Source: Lycorma delicatula
Taxonomy: Eukaryota > Arthropoda > Insecta > Hemiptera > Fulgoridae
DNA length: 64,000 nt
Direction of reading: 5' to 3'
Assembly: GCF_047948215.1 (NCBI RefSeq)
Contig: NC_134458.1
Span: forward strand, 89,669,260 to 89,733,259
Each line of letters starts with the position of its first letter. Position 1 is the stretch's first letter. Below, piece after piece: positions 1 through 11,793 of the stretch. A program made the position numbers and the translations under genes. The notes below the pieces were generated by a model. That model did not search any database, was not told the origin of the DNA, and worked only from the letters and a program-made list of their open reading frames with translations.

Positions 1-1525
1 AATAATGATTATTTAAAAATTAAAACAAATTTATTCCAGTAATTAATATTGAAATGTGATGAAATTTTAACCTATCTATTGAATAAAAGTTGTACCGTGC
101 ATAAGCAAGTACTGTAAAAAAAGTAAATACTGACAAAAATAATAATAAAATGCGGAATTTAAAAATAAATACGTAATTATTTTTTTCTATTACCATTATC
201 ACATTAATTAAATTCAGTTGTTAGTTTTGTTGAATGGTTACAGAAATCATAGTAAAAAGAAAAGATGAAATTAATTAACCGACTAAAAAAGTGCAAGTTA
301 TAATGAACTCATTTAGCTCTTATAGTAGCGAGAATTCAAATTAAAATCTACGGTTGACTGTTACATTATCAAATTTCATATTTTAATTTTGTTTTATTGT
401 TGTTAAAAATTTTGATAAATTAAAGATATATAGATAAAGTTTATAACTAAAATGATTAAATAAAAAATGAATAAATCATAGTTAAAAAAAAAAGACAAAA
501 TTAATAAGGCTTTTGACCATGACGGATGAAGACAGCATTTTTTTTCTTTTACTTACAAACCTATTATAAAAGCCAAAAAGATAAAAGAAATGAAAAATAG
601 AAACTTCTCCAACATACCAAAATAAAGGATTAATAAAACTCTTAAGAAGTTATAATAAGATGTTTCTTTGCACCAAAAACAAACCCATTTTTTTTAAACT
701 AAATTTACAATAATACATTGAATAAATAAAATAATTGTAAAACTAATTTAAAATTTTTTAAAAGTATAATTTTTAACAATGATATATTTTTGTTAATTAT
801 ATCTGACATAATGGATAGAAAAAAAAACGTAACAGCGAGCACGTGTTGTTTTTAAATATTTAAAAAAGAAACATGAGTAATCCAAATATATCACACAATG
901 TATAGATTTAAAATATTTTGTTTTAATGTAGACGCCATCGAGAAGAAACACAATTTTCTTCTTCAAGTTATTTTAGTTTAAATGTAGAATTCTTTTTTTA
1001 AATTATTTAAACTAAATTATTTAAGCGCTATTTATAAAAAATGTAATTTATCTAGCAGAGATTAATAATTATTTTTAAATTCACCAGAATAAAATCTAAA
1101 TGCATTTAGTACGTATAATCGGAAAATTTAATAAAAAAAAAAAAAAAAAAACAGTTTTTGAGATTTTAATTTACCGTGCTTTATCGAATATTTAATTTAT
1201 CAATTTCAAAAAAAATTATCTTATTTAATTGTAATTTTTATTTTAAAAATAAAGAATAATTGTATTTATTTTAGATTAATTCTGTAAGAATAAAAATTAA
1301 ATAATGTTCGAATTCTTGCCGATATTTCAAATCTGTTTGTTTTTCATCGTTTAGAAGCGGCTATCATTTTAAACTTAGGCATTCCGCATTTTCTACTTTC
1401 AGCAATTATTTTTTTAATTTATAATATAATGCTAATCAAATTATTATAAAAGCATCATCTTAATAATGAGACAAACGAATAGAAATTAGTTTCCTTGTGA
1501 TCCGTTAAATAAATATATTGAATAC
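1..1525. other. AT-rich sequence, no gene seen
   Basis: Very AT-rich sequence with many short A and T runs, including an A-run near 1133-1150. No reading frame with protein-like composition and no recognisable repeat family was found. It ends at the target-site duplication of the LINE that follows. Confidence 0.6.
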
Positions 1526-1538
1526 ATAAGATGATATT

Positions 1539-2234
1539 TTTTTTTTTTTTAACTGAATTTTTACGGGCATCGACTGCTAAGGTCATTAGCCCTCGTCACA
1601 TTCTTTAAAAGAAATTATTATCTCCATCAGGATCGTCATATGTAAGGTTGTAAAGGGCCCTTACATTTTATTTAAAAACACAAACTTCACAATAAACATT
1701 AAAACATAAAAGACAAGGACAATCACAAACACTTACGGGGTGTAAAGGGCCCCAACATTAAAATTTGAGATAGGTTCTCAAAAGACCATGAAATTAAAAT
1801 TAAAATTAAACTTATCAATACCATATCTTTCTTTCTTTCTTCTACGAAGTCTCATTTATAGTTTGTTTAAGCACCCTCGGGGCGACCAGAACCGCCGTTG
1901 AGCAGTATATCAGTCGCGCCGGGGTGCCGTGGCAGTTGAATCCTTCTTATAAATAGGCTATTGGCATGTACAGCGTACACCCACAGGCTCGCGCCCTCAA
2001 TCCACCCTTGAGGGTCCCCCATGCCATCATCGGACACACCCCGACTCACTGCTCTTGAATGCAGGTGAGCCAAAATGGCCTAGTCAAGAGGGCTACCTCC
2101 CGTCACTATACGTGCCACGCTTCGAGACTCCCTTATATGTATATATAAAACTACCGCTTAGAGTATCTTTTACCACAGCTTTAAACTTCCATTTTATAGA
2201 CTTTTCAGAAGTCCACTGGCGTGTAAAAATGCAA
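1539..2234 (-). other. 3' untranslated region of the LINE
   Basis: Sequence between the ORF2 stop and the poly(A). It is GC-richer than the flanks at 1870-2120. It contains two AAAGGGCCC-type blocks (about 1651 and 1746) and, at 1568-1597, close to the poly(A), a segment resembling one in the LINE remnant at 47681-47710 (both contain GGTCATTAGC). A short open frame at 1867-2073 is not protein-like. Confidence 0.7.
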
Positions 2235-4181
2235 CTATATTTTCTTCATTTCCATTATCCAGATCAGCACTAATATTATTTGCAAACGGAACCTCTTTCT
2301 GAGGTCCTCATATATGGTACACTCTTCTATTAGATGCTTGATTGTCAGTGTTTTATTAGAAACACCGCACATTGGTCTCACTTCGCCGGTTAACAAATAT
2401 AAATTTGTTAATCGCGTGTGACCGATTCTAAGTCTGGTCACCGCTACTTGTTCACGGCGAGTCAACTTAAAGTCGCTTTTCCATTTATAAGGAGAAGTTT
2501 TAACTGAGTTTAATTTTGTATTTAAACTCCTCCATTCAGCGTTCCACTTGTTTCTTACTATGTTTGTTAGACGGTTTTTAACATCTGCCACTCTTACAGG
2601 AAATGCATCCAAGTCATCGCAGACTGTTGCCTTTCTGGCAGCTTCGTCTGCGATTTCATTACCTGTAATACCAGCATGCCCTGGAGTCCATACAAATACG
2701 CATCGCTGTCCTCTGTCGCTATCTTAACGTATAAAATGGACAGGATGTTTGCAATTAGGACATCCTTAATGTTCTTGTTCCGAATTGCGACGAGTGCACT
2801 TAATGAATCGGAACATATTAGCACTCTCTCTTCGCAATAGTGTTCAGTGTAGCGAAGAGCTTGCTGAATTGCAGTGAGTTCTGCCGTGTAGACACTGGCC
2901 ACATCTGGCAGTCTCCAAAAGTGGGCTTCTTCATTTACATATATCGAGCATCCAACACCATGTTCGGTTTTAGAACCGTCAGTATAAATTCTAATATGTT
3001 CTTCGTAGCTACTGACGGTTGCTAAAAATTCCTGCTGGATGATCACTGCTGGTTTCTTTTTTATTTCTCCTTGAGAGAGATCCAAACTTGTATTTACCGC
3101 TGGCAAGAGCCATGGCGGTATTTCTCTAGTAGAAATTGCTTGTGTCTCTGGTATAGCAATTTCATATTTTCTTCTTAATTCGTGGTACCTAATTCCGGTT
3201 GGTCTGGAATAGGTAGCACGATATTCATATACTGCAGCCATAGGACGATTCGTAAACAATTTATTATTTATATGAGCAGGGAAAGCCCATACATTTGCTG
3301 CATATCTTAACAAAAGGATCTCTCTTCTATAATGTAGTGGCATTATTCCGGCTTCAGACATCAGACTAGCCCCCGGACTTGTGCGGAAAGCGCCTGTTGC
3401 ATATCTTATTCCGCTATTATGAACTACGTCTAACTTTCTTAAGTGCGACTTTCTAGCGGATGAATATACGATACATCCGTAGTCTAGTTTAGATTGAACC
3501 AATGCTTTATACAATCTCAATAATGTCTCTTTGTCTGAGCCCCAATTTAAATTCGATAAACATTTTATAATGTTTAGGGCTCTTTTGCATCTATAACTCA
3601 AGTCCTGTATATGTAATCCCCATGTAAGGGATTTATCCAATACTAGTCCTAAATATCTTACGCTATCTTTATATTGTATTGGATTATCGTCAATTGTCAA
3701 CGCAGGACTTTGATGAGGAATTCTCTTCCTACAAAAGTGTACACAGCACGTTTTCTCTGGTGAGAATTGGAATCCGTTATTCCTTGCAACTTCATTTAGA
3801 GCATTGATCGCTCGTTGCAATTTGTACCTCACCATAGCAGTCTTGTTGCTGGCATACACAATTGCCAGATCATCAACATAGACGCTTTTGCTGATTTCTA
3901 CTGGAATGGCTAGTATCAATTTATTAATGGCAATGGTAAACAAGGTACCGCTCAACGGCGAACCCTGCGGTATGCCATTTTCCAAGATTCTTTCACATGA
4001 ATATTCATTGTTGACGCGTACTTGGAAGGTACGGTCATTCATGTAGTTGCTGAGCAGTATAGGCAGATTGCCACGAATGCCCCATTCATGTATCTGGAGC
4101 ATTATACCATGACGCCAGGTCATATCGAAAGCCTTCTGAAGATCAAAGAAGACTCCGACACAATGTTGATATAAGTTGATA
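2235..4181 (-). pseudogene. LINE ORF2 fragment: reverse transcriptase, RNase H, zinc knuckle (one frameshift)
   Basis: ORF2 polyprotein remnant that would copy the element's RNA into the genome. Reading from 4181, RT motif A (FFDLQKAFD) lies just upstream of a methionine at 4123. RT motif B (NGIPQGSPLSGTLF) and the catalytic YVDDLAI follow about 50 and 82 residues after that methionine. The RNase H domain shows IYTDGSK, AELTAIQQAL, CSDSLSALVAI and the closing WTPGHAGITGNEIADEA. The frame changes near 2720, inside RNase H, so the product is split; the second frame runs to a stop at 2235. The C-terminal knuckle region reads CGVSNKTLTIKHLIEEC. The family usually has CxxC at its start, so the second cysteine is serine here. 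The annotated methionine is not a real start, since the 5' part is lost. Non-functional, but otherwise well preserved. Confidence 0.9.
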
Positions 4182-4194
4182 ATAAGCTGATATT

Positions 4195-7100
4195 ATTTTT
4201 CTTAATGTGAAACAGAAAACGTTTTTTAAATTACACAAAAAATAGGGTTGAATAAAGGGAAAATAAAAATAATTCAAAAAAATAATAATTCATACATTAA
4301 AAAGAATCAGGAAGTTATAAGATTGAGGAGCGAAGAAAGGCATACTAAAATTCAGAAAATAGTAAAAAAAGAGAATTGGTAATTCCCATTTTAAATTGTA
4401 TGAAAAAAATCTAATTGAATGAAAGGTTTGAAAACGCAGTAAAATCTAAAAATATAAAAAATGAAACTAAGATCTACCGACTGTAATCTCTGTTCTAAAA
4501 AAAAAACCAATGTTAAAGTTGTAGGTGATCTACCATGCGTCAAATGTCAATCCCAAAGAAGACAAAGATGTTCTCAAGAATAACAAGATCCTATACCAGA
4601 CAAAATGAGGACCTAATTGGTTTCTCATCACCTTCTATGCTAAGTCAAATACACAGTTTCATATCAGTTTTACTCCATTGATATACAGTTGATATTCAGC
4701 CCTTCACTCTGTCCATCTTAAAGATTATTGATATATTGAACATCTTAACATTCAAAGAAAGCAATTCTGACCGGTACCATTCGCGACTTAGTTGCCTTAC
4801 ATGAGTTATAAACACAAAAAATACTAGTATAAATAATGAAAAAATGAATTATTATAGCCCTTTATATTATGAAACGATAAATAGCGTACAATTCTTCAAT
4901 TTATCAGGGGAATAAAAGTGAAAATTAATGGGAATATATAATGAACAGTAAGTATGAACAAAATGCTAAGTAGAAAAATCAGTTTTAAAATAAATATAAA
5001 TTTACTAATGTAAATAAATATATTATATATATTAATGTTATTTACAAAGCTGAAAATACTGTTTTATTTTAATACATTTTCATTAACAAGGTGACCGTAA
5101 AAAAATGATAATTTTATATTTTAAAATACAGTAGAATCCTTATAAATAAATAGGGCATACAAGTAATAAATACAGACTGATAAAAATTGTTCATGTTATG
5201 TGTAAATAAAACAGTGAACTAAAAAAATACATTAATACGAAAGTTCTGTATAATACAGCAATATTATTCGATAGAAATCTTTCGATAAATTGAATTTGAA
5301 GGTTTTACGAATCAACGAATATAAAGATCTTATTAAATGTATTTTAAAATAAATTAATCTCGCTGTCAATCATCGCTTAGTCGAACGGAGTAAGTTCAAA
5401 CAACAATTTATCATCCAAATATATACATCATTTATGCATATATCTACAAATAATCCGTGGAAAAACATTTATTTATTTTTTTAAAGTTATTTTAAATAAA
5501 GTAATTTAAATGTTTTGATAGTTTGAATCGAAAATTTATTCAATGTATTAAAATAACATGAAAGATACATTTTATAACAGATATTTATAACACAGAAACT
5601 GAATATAAAATTGATGAAGAAAAATCGTCCTTTTTTGCCTACAGTAAATGCCACATTGTTTAGAAATAATAATATGAAAATTACTTTTTTCCACGTTGAA
5701 TTCTACACAGAATTATAAAAAAAAAGCTGAAAACAATATCGTTGAAATTTCTTTCCATTTGATAAAGCTTACAAAAACTTTGACCATTAAAAGAAATTAT
5801 TTTTTGACTTTTTAATTTTTTCAAATCTAAGAAAAAAAAGGCTATAACAAAAACAACCACATCGAATATTCAATACAGTACATAAAAAGTAAAAGCATTA
5901 AGAATCACTCCAGGTATATTCTAAATAAAAAAAAAAACATAAGGATAAAAGTATTCCGAATGAAAGCAAGTTTTCCTAGGTTTTAATCTGAACATCTTAC
6001 ATGCTTTCAAATTATATTATTATTGAATATTTTTATCTCAAAAGTACATAAAATTAAGTCAAATCAAAAATAATTTTAAGGAAAATATTAAAATCCATAA
6101 TGATATGTAAAATTTAAATAAAAATCTCTGCCATGACATTCGACCGTCACCTTGAATTTAAAAATTAATTAAATGAAAACTCTTCAATTGAGATAATAAT
6201 TTTGCCATATTCGATGCCCTTAAAAAAACTGTCAAAGGTAATAAGGTAATTAAAGAACAAATATTAAAAATAATTGAAGCTAAACGGCCAAATAGATTTT
6301 TTAGAGAATTTTTCAAACTATAATGAAACAAATTTTAGAAAGTAATACATGGAAATATCGAATCGCTTTGCATAAACAGCAAAAACAGGATGGAGATTAA
6401 ACCATAACGTTTTTACTTACATAAAAGTTTTTTTTTTTATTTCTAGCCTATTACACATTTCGCACCTAACTTTATATTACATTATATTATACATATTTTT
6501 TTAAATATTTTTTAAATAAAGATAGAAAAACGTATAATTAATTTATTTTAATATTTGGTAAAATTCTACTAAGAAAAACTTTATTTTGGAGATTAATTAG
6601 AGATTAGATTAGATTTTAGAGATTAATTTTGGTATATTCAATTATCAATCACGAAATAACACATGTAAGAAACGTTTTTACATTTATCATCCGACGTTGT
6701 AACAAAAAAATAAAACCTATTTTTACTCTATCGTTATTTTTCGGGAAAATAATATAAACGAAATTTCTGGGTTGATTTGTGTTCTTTTTTAAACAAGTAT
6801 AAATTTTAAAACAATACACACATTCAACCCTTTCTTAACGTACTGCAAAATATAACTATTTACTCAAAATATGATTACACTCAGGAACACTTTAATAAAA
6901 TATTATTAGGTGTAATTATAAATAGTTAATTAAACTAACGCAGATTCTGCGGGAAGAAATAGATGAACTATTTTACTATTTAAAAAAATATTTGGTGAGA
7001 TGTGGTCTTTAAGCTATGTTAGGGGCACTGAAAACCAACCAGTAAATGTTAGAGCAACATTCATGAAACATGTGTTAAAATATTCTACATTAAATAAACT

Positions 7101-7199
7101 ACATTAAACATCGATTTTCGGGGGTTAATAATAATAATATTAAAAAATTAACATTTTTCCCGGTGATATTCATTTGTTTTACATTCTAAAACTCATAAA
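4195..7199. other. AT-rich sequence, no convincing gene
   Basis: No family-level match seen. It holds one 40-codon cysteine-containing frame (4461-4583, listed separately) and otherwise scattered stop-rich sequence with short poly-A and poly-T runs. Confidence 0.5.
4461..4583 (+). other. Short cysteine-pair reading frame, unrecognised
   Basis: An ATG-to-TAA frame of 40 codons. The peptide has two CxxC pairs 15 residues apart (DCNLC and PCVKC) plus a third cysteine seven residues later in a basic stretch (QRRQRC), a spacing that could bind zinc. I do not recognise the family. It could be a leftover of a transposon zinc finger, or chance in AT-rich DNA. A ten-A run inside the frame makes the frame fragile. 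No promoter or splice evidence is visible. Confidence 0.15.
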
Positions 7200-7738
7200 A
7201 AGGATTTCGATAGAATTAAGAAAGAGATTTTCCAAATGATTTTGCGAATCATACCATTATATGGATCTGAATTGCGGAGGTTCAGAAATAAGGATAACAA
7301 ATACTTAAAGGAGATAATTTTAAAATGCGATAGTAAAGATAAAAGGAGAAAAATGAATGGATGGATCCAAATGAGAACAAGAGCACTAGAATTTGATGAA
7401 GATGATCAGAAAAAAATCTTAGAGAATAATATTCATCGGTAAAAAAATATCTTCTTCAGTAAAGGATAATCTTAACGAAAGGTAAAAAGACGGAAATGAA
7501 GAGGAAGAAAAGGATCTGGATGCCTACAAACGTTAGAGAGGGAAGAAGCTGTAAGAAAATGGTAAACATAATCCGAACTGAGAAAAATGACCGCTTTCTA
7601 GATGAAACCTATCAAAAGATCTATCAAAGAAGGAAAAAAAACATAAATAAATCTATATTCTCATCTGTACGTAATAATGCGTTATATAGATCACGTCTTT
7701 ACAAAATAAATTATACAATAAAAAACAGACATGAGTAA
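7200..7738 (+). pseudogene. Possible decayed LINE fragment (C-terminal to reverse transcriptase)
   Basis: Two consecutive open frames (7236-7442 and 7496-7738). The first begins with a stretch containing IIPLYGSELRRF. LYGSE after a hydrophobic segment is typical of the region just downstream of the reverse transcriptase in RTE/CR1-like LINEs, where it reads LYGSETW or LYGAETW. The remaining residues are basic and do not align clearly with anything I know. No terminal structure or target-site duplication was found. The call rests on one short motif and could be wrong; chance open frames in AT-rich DNA are the alternative. Confidence 0.2.
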
Positions 7739-8540
7739 AGTCCATGTTAATTATTTGAATACAAGTAAATGAAATAACGATAAGGTAAATATATTAACAT
7801 AAAAAATAAAAATCACGAGTCAGATGGCACTATCAGAAATTATGTTGAGCACATATTTGCGTACAAGTTGAACAGGATGTAGAAAAATAACCTTTTTTTA
7901 ATTAGTATTATTTAAAAATTCATCAACATAGTAATATTGTTTTGTAAAAAAAAATCCTTTAATTGTATATTTTTAAGATCGATGGCAAGATTTTTCAAAC
8001 GGTCCAGTAATTTATTAAAATTGGCAAAGGAAACAAAATATCTTTTTCGTAAGCCGGTATTATTATGTCGAGCTATGTTTGAAAACAGTTCCGGTATCTG
8101 GTTTTGTAGAGGTGAATACTGTACTAGAAATATACAAGGGAAAATGTGTAATTTAATCCTACTCCTTACTATTATGCCAAAAACTCATACCTTCATCCGT
8201 TAAAAAAAAATAATAAATAGTAAAATGTATTCTTACACGCAAGCAGAAATTCTAAATTCCATGACTGTAAGTTAAAAATATATAGTGACCATATTATGTT
8301 GTCACATTATTGAAATACAAAACAAAAATAAATAATATCTATACACGTTCAGAAATCCACAACCAAGATTTTTTGTACGAATTGGCTGGGTAATAGTTAA
8401 AAATTCTGAGCGATAAAAAGTCAAGGATAGTGGTTTTTTTTTTGCTAATAGTTAAAATTAGTTTAGGCGACAGATATCAAAGTTGTACTTTTATTTAATG
8501 TAAATAATTATGTAACCTTTTGATCGGTTACTCAGATATA
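7739..8540. other. AT-rich sequence, no gene seen
   Basis: An open frame at 7937-8203 has no recognisable motif and is probably chance. Nothing else stands out before the mariner terminal repeat. Confidence 0.5.
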
Positions 8541-8542
8541 TA

Positions 8543-9858
8543 CAGGTGATTCAAAGAAACGGGAAATGAAATTTTTTTTAGAAAATGAATTTTATTTCAT
8601 GTAATTGTAATTGTTGCCACTTTAGGATACATACATTTTAGTTTATTTTTTAAAGATGACATCTTTCAGGTGACCTCCTCTTCTACGTAAACACTCACGA
8701 AGTCTCTTCGTTAAATTGTTCATGGTTTGACGTAACATCTCAACTGGAATTTCCGCAATTGCTTCTCGGATCTTTGCCTTCAGTTCTTCCGTTGTAGCAG
8801 GTCTACTGTGGAACACTTTGCTTTTAAGATGACTCCACAAAAAGTAATCGCAAGCTGAGAGATCAGGCGATCTGGGAGGCCATCTAATATCACCATTTCG
8901 TGAAATGACACGTTGTCCAAACAATCGGCGTACAGCTGCCATCGATATTCGTGCAGTATGTGACGTTGCTCCGTCTTGTTGAAACCAGGCTGTGTTAAGA
9001 ATCGGTGGAAATCTCTTTTATTGTTCCACAACAAAGGTTTCAAGCATGGCTACGTAACGAGCCGACGTCACTGTAATCGCAAGAACGTTGTCATCCTCAA
9101 AAAAAATAAGGGCCTATAACACCGTGAGATGACATAGCACACCACACGGTCACTTTCTGGCTGTGCAACGGACGCTGGTGTAGCTGCGTAGGATTTTCTT
9201 GTGCCCAGTGTCTGAAATTTTGCTTGTTAACAAATCCACTGAAGTGGAAATGCGCTTCGTCTGACATCCACAGTTCGTGAACAAAGTCTTCGTTATCATT
9301 TATCTTCTGAAGCATTACATTACAGAATTGTGCTCGCACAACTGCATCGTTCGGTTTCAGTTCCTAGACGATCTGCAACTTGTATGGATGGTATAGCAAG
9401 TCCTTCACTAACATTCTTCGAACACTTGAATTATGCAATTGTAAAGATGCTGAGAGACGACGGATTGACCGATGTGGACTTCGTGTGATAGCATCTTGTA
9501 AAGCTTGGACATTCGGTGGTGTACGGACGGTTCGCTCACGGCCTGGAGGTTTCTTTTTCATTGCCGAACCAGTTTTCTCAAAATTATATGTCCATGTTTT
9601 AATTGCATGTGCTGATGGAACACGGTCGTGCCGTCCCAGATTAAAATGACGGCGAAATTCTCTACGCGCTCCCTCCACACTGTCATTGTTTTTGTAAAAC
9701 GCTTTGATAGCAAATGCACGTTGCGCACCACTCCAAGGATACATGATAACTAAATGGCAGGTTAGGTTAGAGAGGCTGGCGCCACTTATCAAGTGGTACC
9801 AATCGCCCACGACTACCAACACAACTTTCAAAATTTCCCGTTTCTTTGAATCACTCTG
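8543..9858 (-). mobile_element. Complete mariner element, DD41D type
   Basis: A 1316-bp element with inverted terminal repeats of about 26 bp. The left end starts CAGGTGATTCAAAGAAACGG at 8543. The right end, read in reverse, starts CAGAGTGATTCAAAGAAACG and finishes at 9858; the arms differ by one inserted base. It is flanked by TA at 8541-8542 and 9859-9860, the standard Tc1/mariner target duplication. The transposase inside reads on the minus strand. Length, ends and coding content agree, so the boundaries are firm. Confidence 0.93.
8643..9744 (-). pseudogene. Mariner transposase pseudogene (DD41D)
   Basis: Cut-and-paste transposase of about 366 codons. The start chosen is the methionine of MYPWSGAQRAFAIKAF at 9744, the usual helix-turn-helix opening; the upstream methionine at 9831 lies in the terminal region. 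The helix-turn-helix and linker occupy the first third. The catalytic residues are the aspartates of WMSDEAHFHFSG, FQQDGATSHTARIS and SPDLSACDYFLW. I count 41 residues between the second and third, hence DD41D. Three lesions disable it: an in-frame TAG at 9364-9366 (probably an old CAG), an extra base in an eight-base homopolymer at 9099-9106 that shifts frame, and an in-frame TAA at 9018-9020. All catalytic residues survive. Confidence 0.93.
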
Positions 9859-9860
9859 TA

Positions 9861-11718
9861 TATATTTTTAAATATTGCCGAGAAAGTGAATTACATATAA
9901 ATGGGTCACCAGTTAAACGATTTCTTAAATCTTAGTACAATTCAAAATAGTTTACGTGCAAAAATAACAGCAGTTTCTGATTACCTACAACTTAACTTGG
10001 AAACTGAACGATTTTCTTATGTATAACTACACAAGTATATTTGTGCGGAGTGTATGTATAACAAATAACTCATATGTATTCATAAGTATTTACAAGATAC
10101 TGAGTATATGTTCATATAATCAACACAGTATATAATATTCGTGTATCAAATATTTTTAATCGATTTTTTTTTTAATGGATTTTGCAATTAAAAACTAGAA
10201 ATTTCATCCAAATGAAGTCATTTAACTACTATGTAAAAAATAGCACTCTATAATGTGATTTACTTGAAATTTTACAAAAAAATTTTTATTTTATTAATAA
10301 TTTCGCAAAAATTGACTTCTAGTCTTTAAATATGTGAAAAAATTTTTCAAAACCTAAACGCATTTTATCAAAATCATACGTGCCATTGATTTTCGTGAAT
10401 TAAACATTTTATTTTTTAACGAATATAAAAAACAGTTTTTCAGAATTGTTGTGAAAATTTAGGTAAGTTGTTAATAAAAATAAGAACAAAAAAAGCGTTA
10501 TTATTATAAAGCGTTAAAACGTTATTATTTTTTTTATTTAATAATAAATACATTCAAGTTTTATCAAAAACTGAACAAGAAATTTATCATATCAGCCCTG
10601 AAATTTACCAAAATACTTAAAATAATAGTTTAACATCCAAAAACTATCAGCTTTAGCCTATTATTTCTCATAATATACGAATTTATAACGATAAAAAGAA
10701 ACATGAGGGTGATTGGAAAAAATAAGGGTGAAAAGTAAATATAAATTTTAAAGTATCTAACCAAGATCTAAAATTATAAAAAAGAAAGTTACAAAATACG
10801 GTTGAGATTTAATTTTGAATACAAGCCAATAACTATTCAAATGATTTACAATGTTAGTTGACTGTTTTGTAATCTCTGGAAGTTCAAACAGAGCATCTAA
10901 TCTTAATTTGTGACCATAGAATGTTTACATGCTTAAACATAAAAGAATACGATTTTGTGTGTGTGTGTGGGAGGGGGGGGGGTGCGCGCAAGCTTCAAAG
11001 CATTAAAATCATTAAGAATACTATTATATTCCTGCAAAACCAAAGTAAAGCGATACTGATTATTTATTAATTCTACATTTTTAGTTACTCGACAGAACTG
11101 GAATGTATTCAGTTAACCATGATGTATACATATGACAGTTCTTGTAAACATCCTTTGACTAAAAGAAAAAGATCAGGTTATACAGGAAACATTTTTACTG
11201 TTGATTACTGAATAAGCTAAAAACTGAACTATATTTAAATTGTATGTTATTTTATTATGCGTAATATAAATTTACGCTCCATTGCAAAGTTGCAGTCATC
11301 TACAACAAACAAAGTTTTAATAATTTACAAAAAATAAATCTTAAACCTTACTTAAGTTCTCGATTTTTCATTAATAAATTATAATCCGTAAAATTAACTA
11401 TGAAATCATAAACTTACAATCCGTTATAAAAATTACTCAAAAAAACAATGTAAAACGTTTAAAAAGAAAACGGATAATGCAAAATATCAGTTAAGAGGCA
11501 ATATTTATCGAGCTGATATTTTACAGTTATAATTTTTACGGATAACCCGAATATTTTACCTAAAGCAAGTCAGTTAACGCGAAATATTAGGAAAATATGT
11601 ATACGTTACGGTAAATTTGATTAATCCTGTGATTATGCATAATTACCGGTGAATTTGATCAACGGTCTTCAGTGTTGGAGAATAACATATATAATTTGTA
11701 TATTTAACATTAATTAGA
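9861..11718. other. AT-rich sequence, no gene seen
   Basis: Stop-rich in all frames. It contains only a short (GT)n tract followed by a ten-G run at about 10956-10982. Confidence 0.55.
10956..10982. repeat. (GT)n tract plus G-run
   Basis: Short GT dinucleotide tract followed by ten consecutive G bases and then GCGC, unusual in this AT-rich background. Likely a slippage-generated simple repeat. Confidence 0.8.
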
Positions 11719-11793
11719 CGAGATTAGCGAGTGTAGGTTTGTTTAGTTAGATTATGCTAATCTAACAAACATAACCTACGTTCGCTAACCTCG
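11719..11793. repeat. Imperfect palindrome (36-nt arms)
   Basis: The left arm begins CGAGATTAGCGA and the right arm ends TCGCTAACCTCG. The arms are about 36 nt each with a few mismatches, separated by a three-base loop (TGC). Transcription of either strand would give a long hairpin. The arm carries GTAGGTT and GTTAGATTA words of a kind often seen in insect hairpin-type repeats. Its origin is unknown. Confidence 0.8.

Larger units (their letters stand above)
1539..4181 (-). mobile_element. 5'-truncated I-superfamily LINE (non-LTR retrotransposon)
   Basis: The element reads right to left: reverse transcriptase, RNase H, C-terminal zinc-knuckle region, a roughly 0.7-kb 3' untranslated region, then a poly(A) seen as a T-run at about 1537-1550. 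The flanks carry a probable target-site duplication, ATAAGATGATATT at 1526-1538 and ATAAGCTGATATT at 4182-4194 (12 of 13 identical). The copy begins inside the reverse transcriptase domain, so ORF1, the endonuclease and the N-terminal RT fingers are missing, as expected from incomplete target-primed reverse transcription. RNase H after the RT is known for the I/R1/LOA-type lineages; I cannot fix the exact clade. Only one frameshift is apparent, so the insertion is probably fairly young. It is richer in GC than its flanks. Confidence 0.9.

Noticed and set aside
6193..6318. 38-codon open stretch (NFAIFDALKKTVKGNKV...)
   Set aside because: No start, no convincing splice sites and no recognisable family; plausible by chance.
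9380..9649. Plus-strand frame across the DD41D mariner
   Set aside because: Antisense shadow of the transposase N-terminal region.
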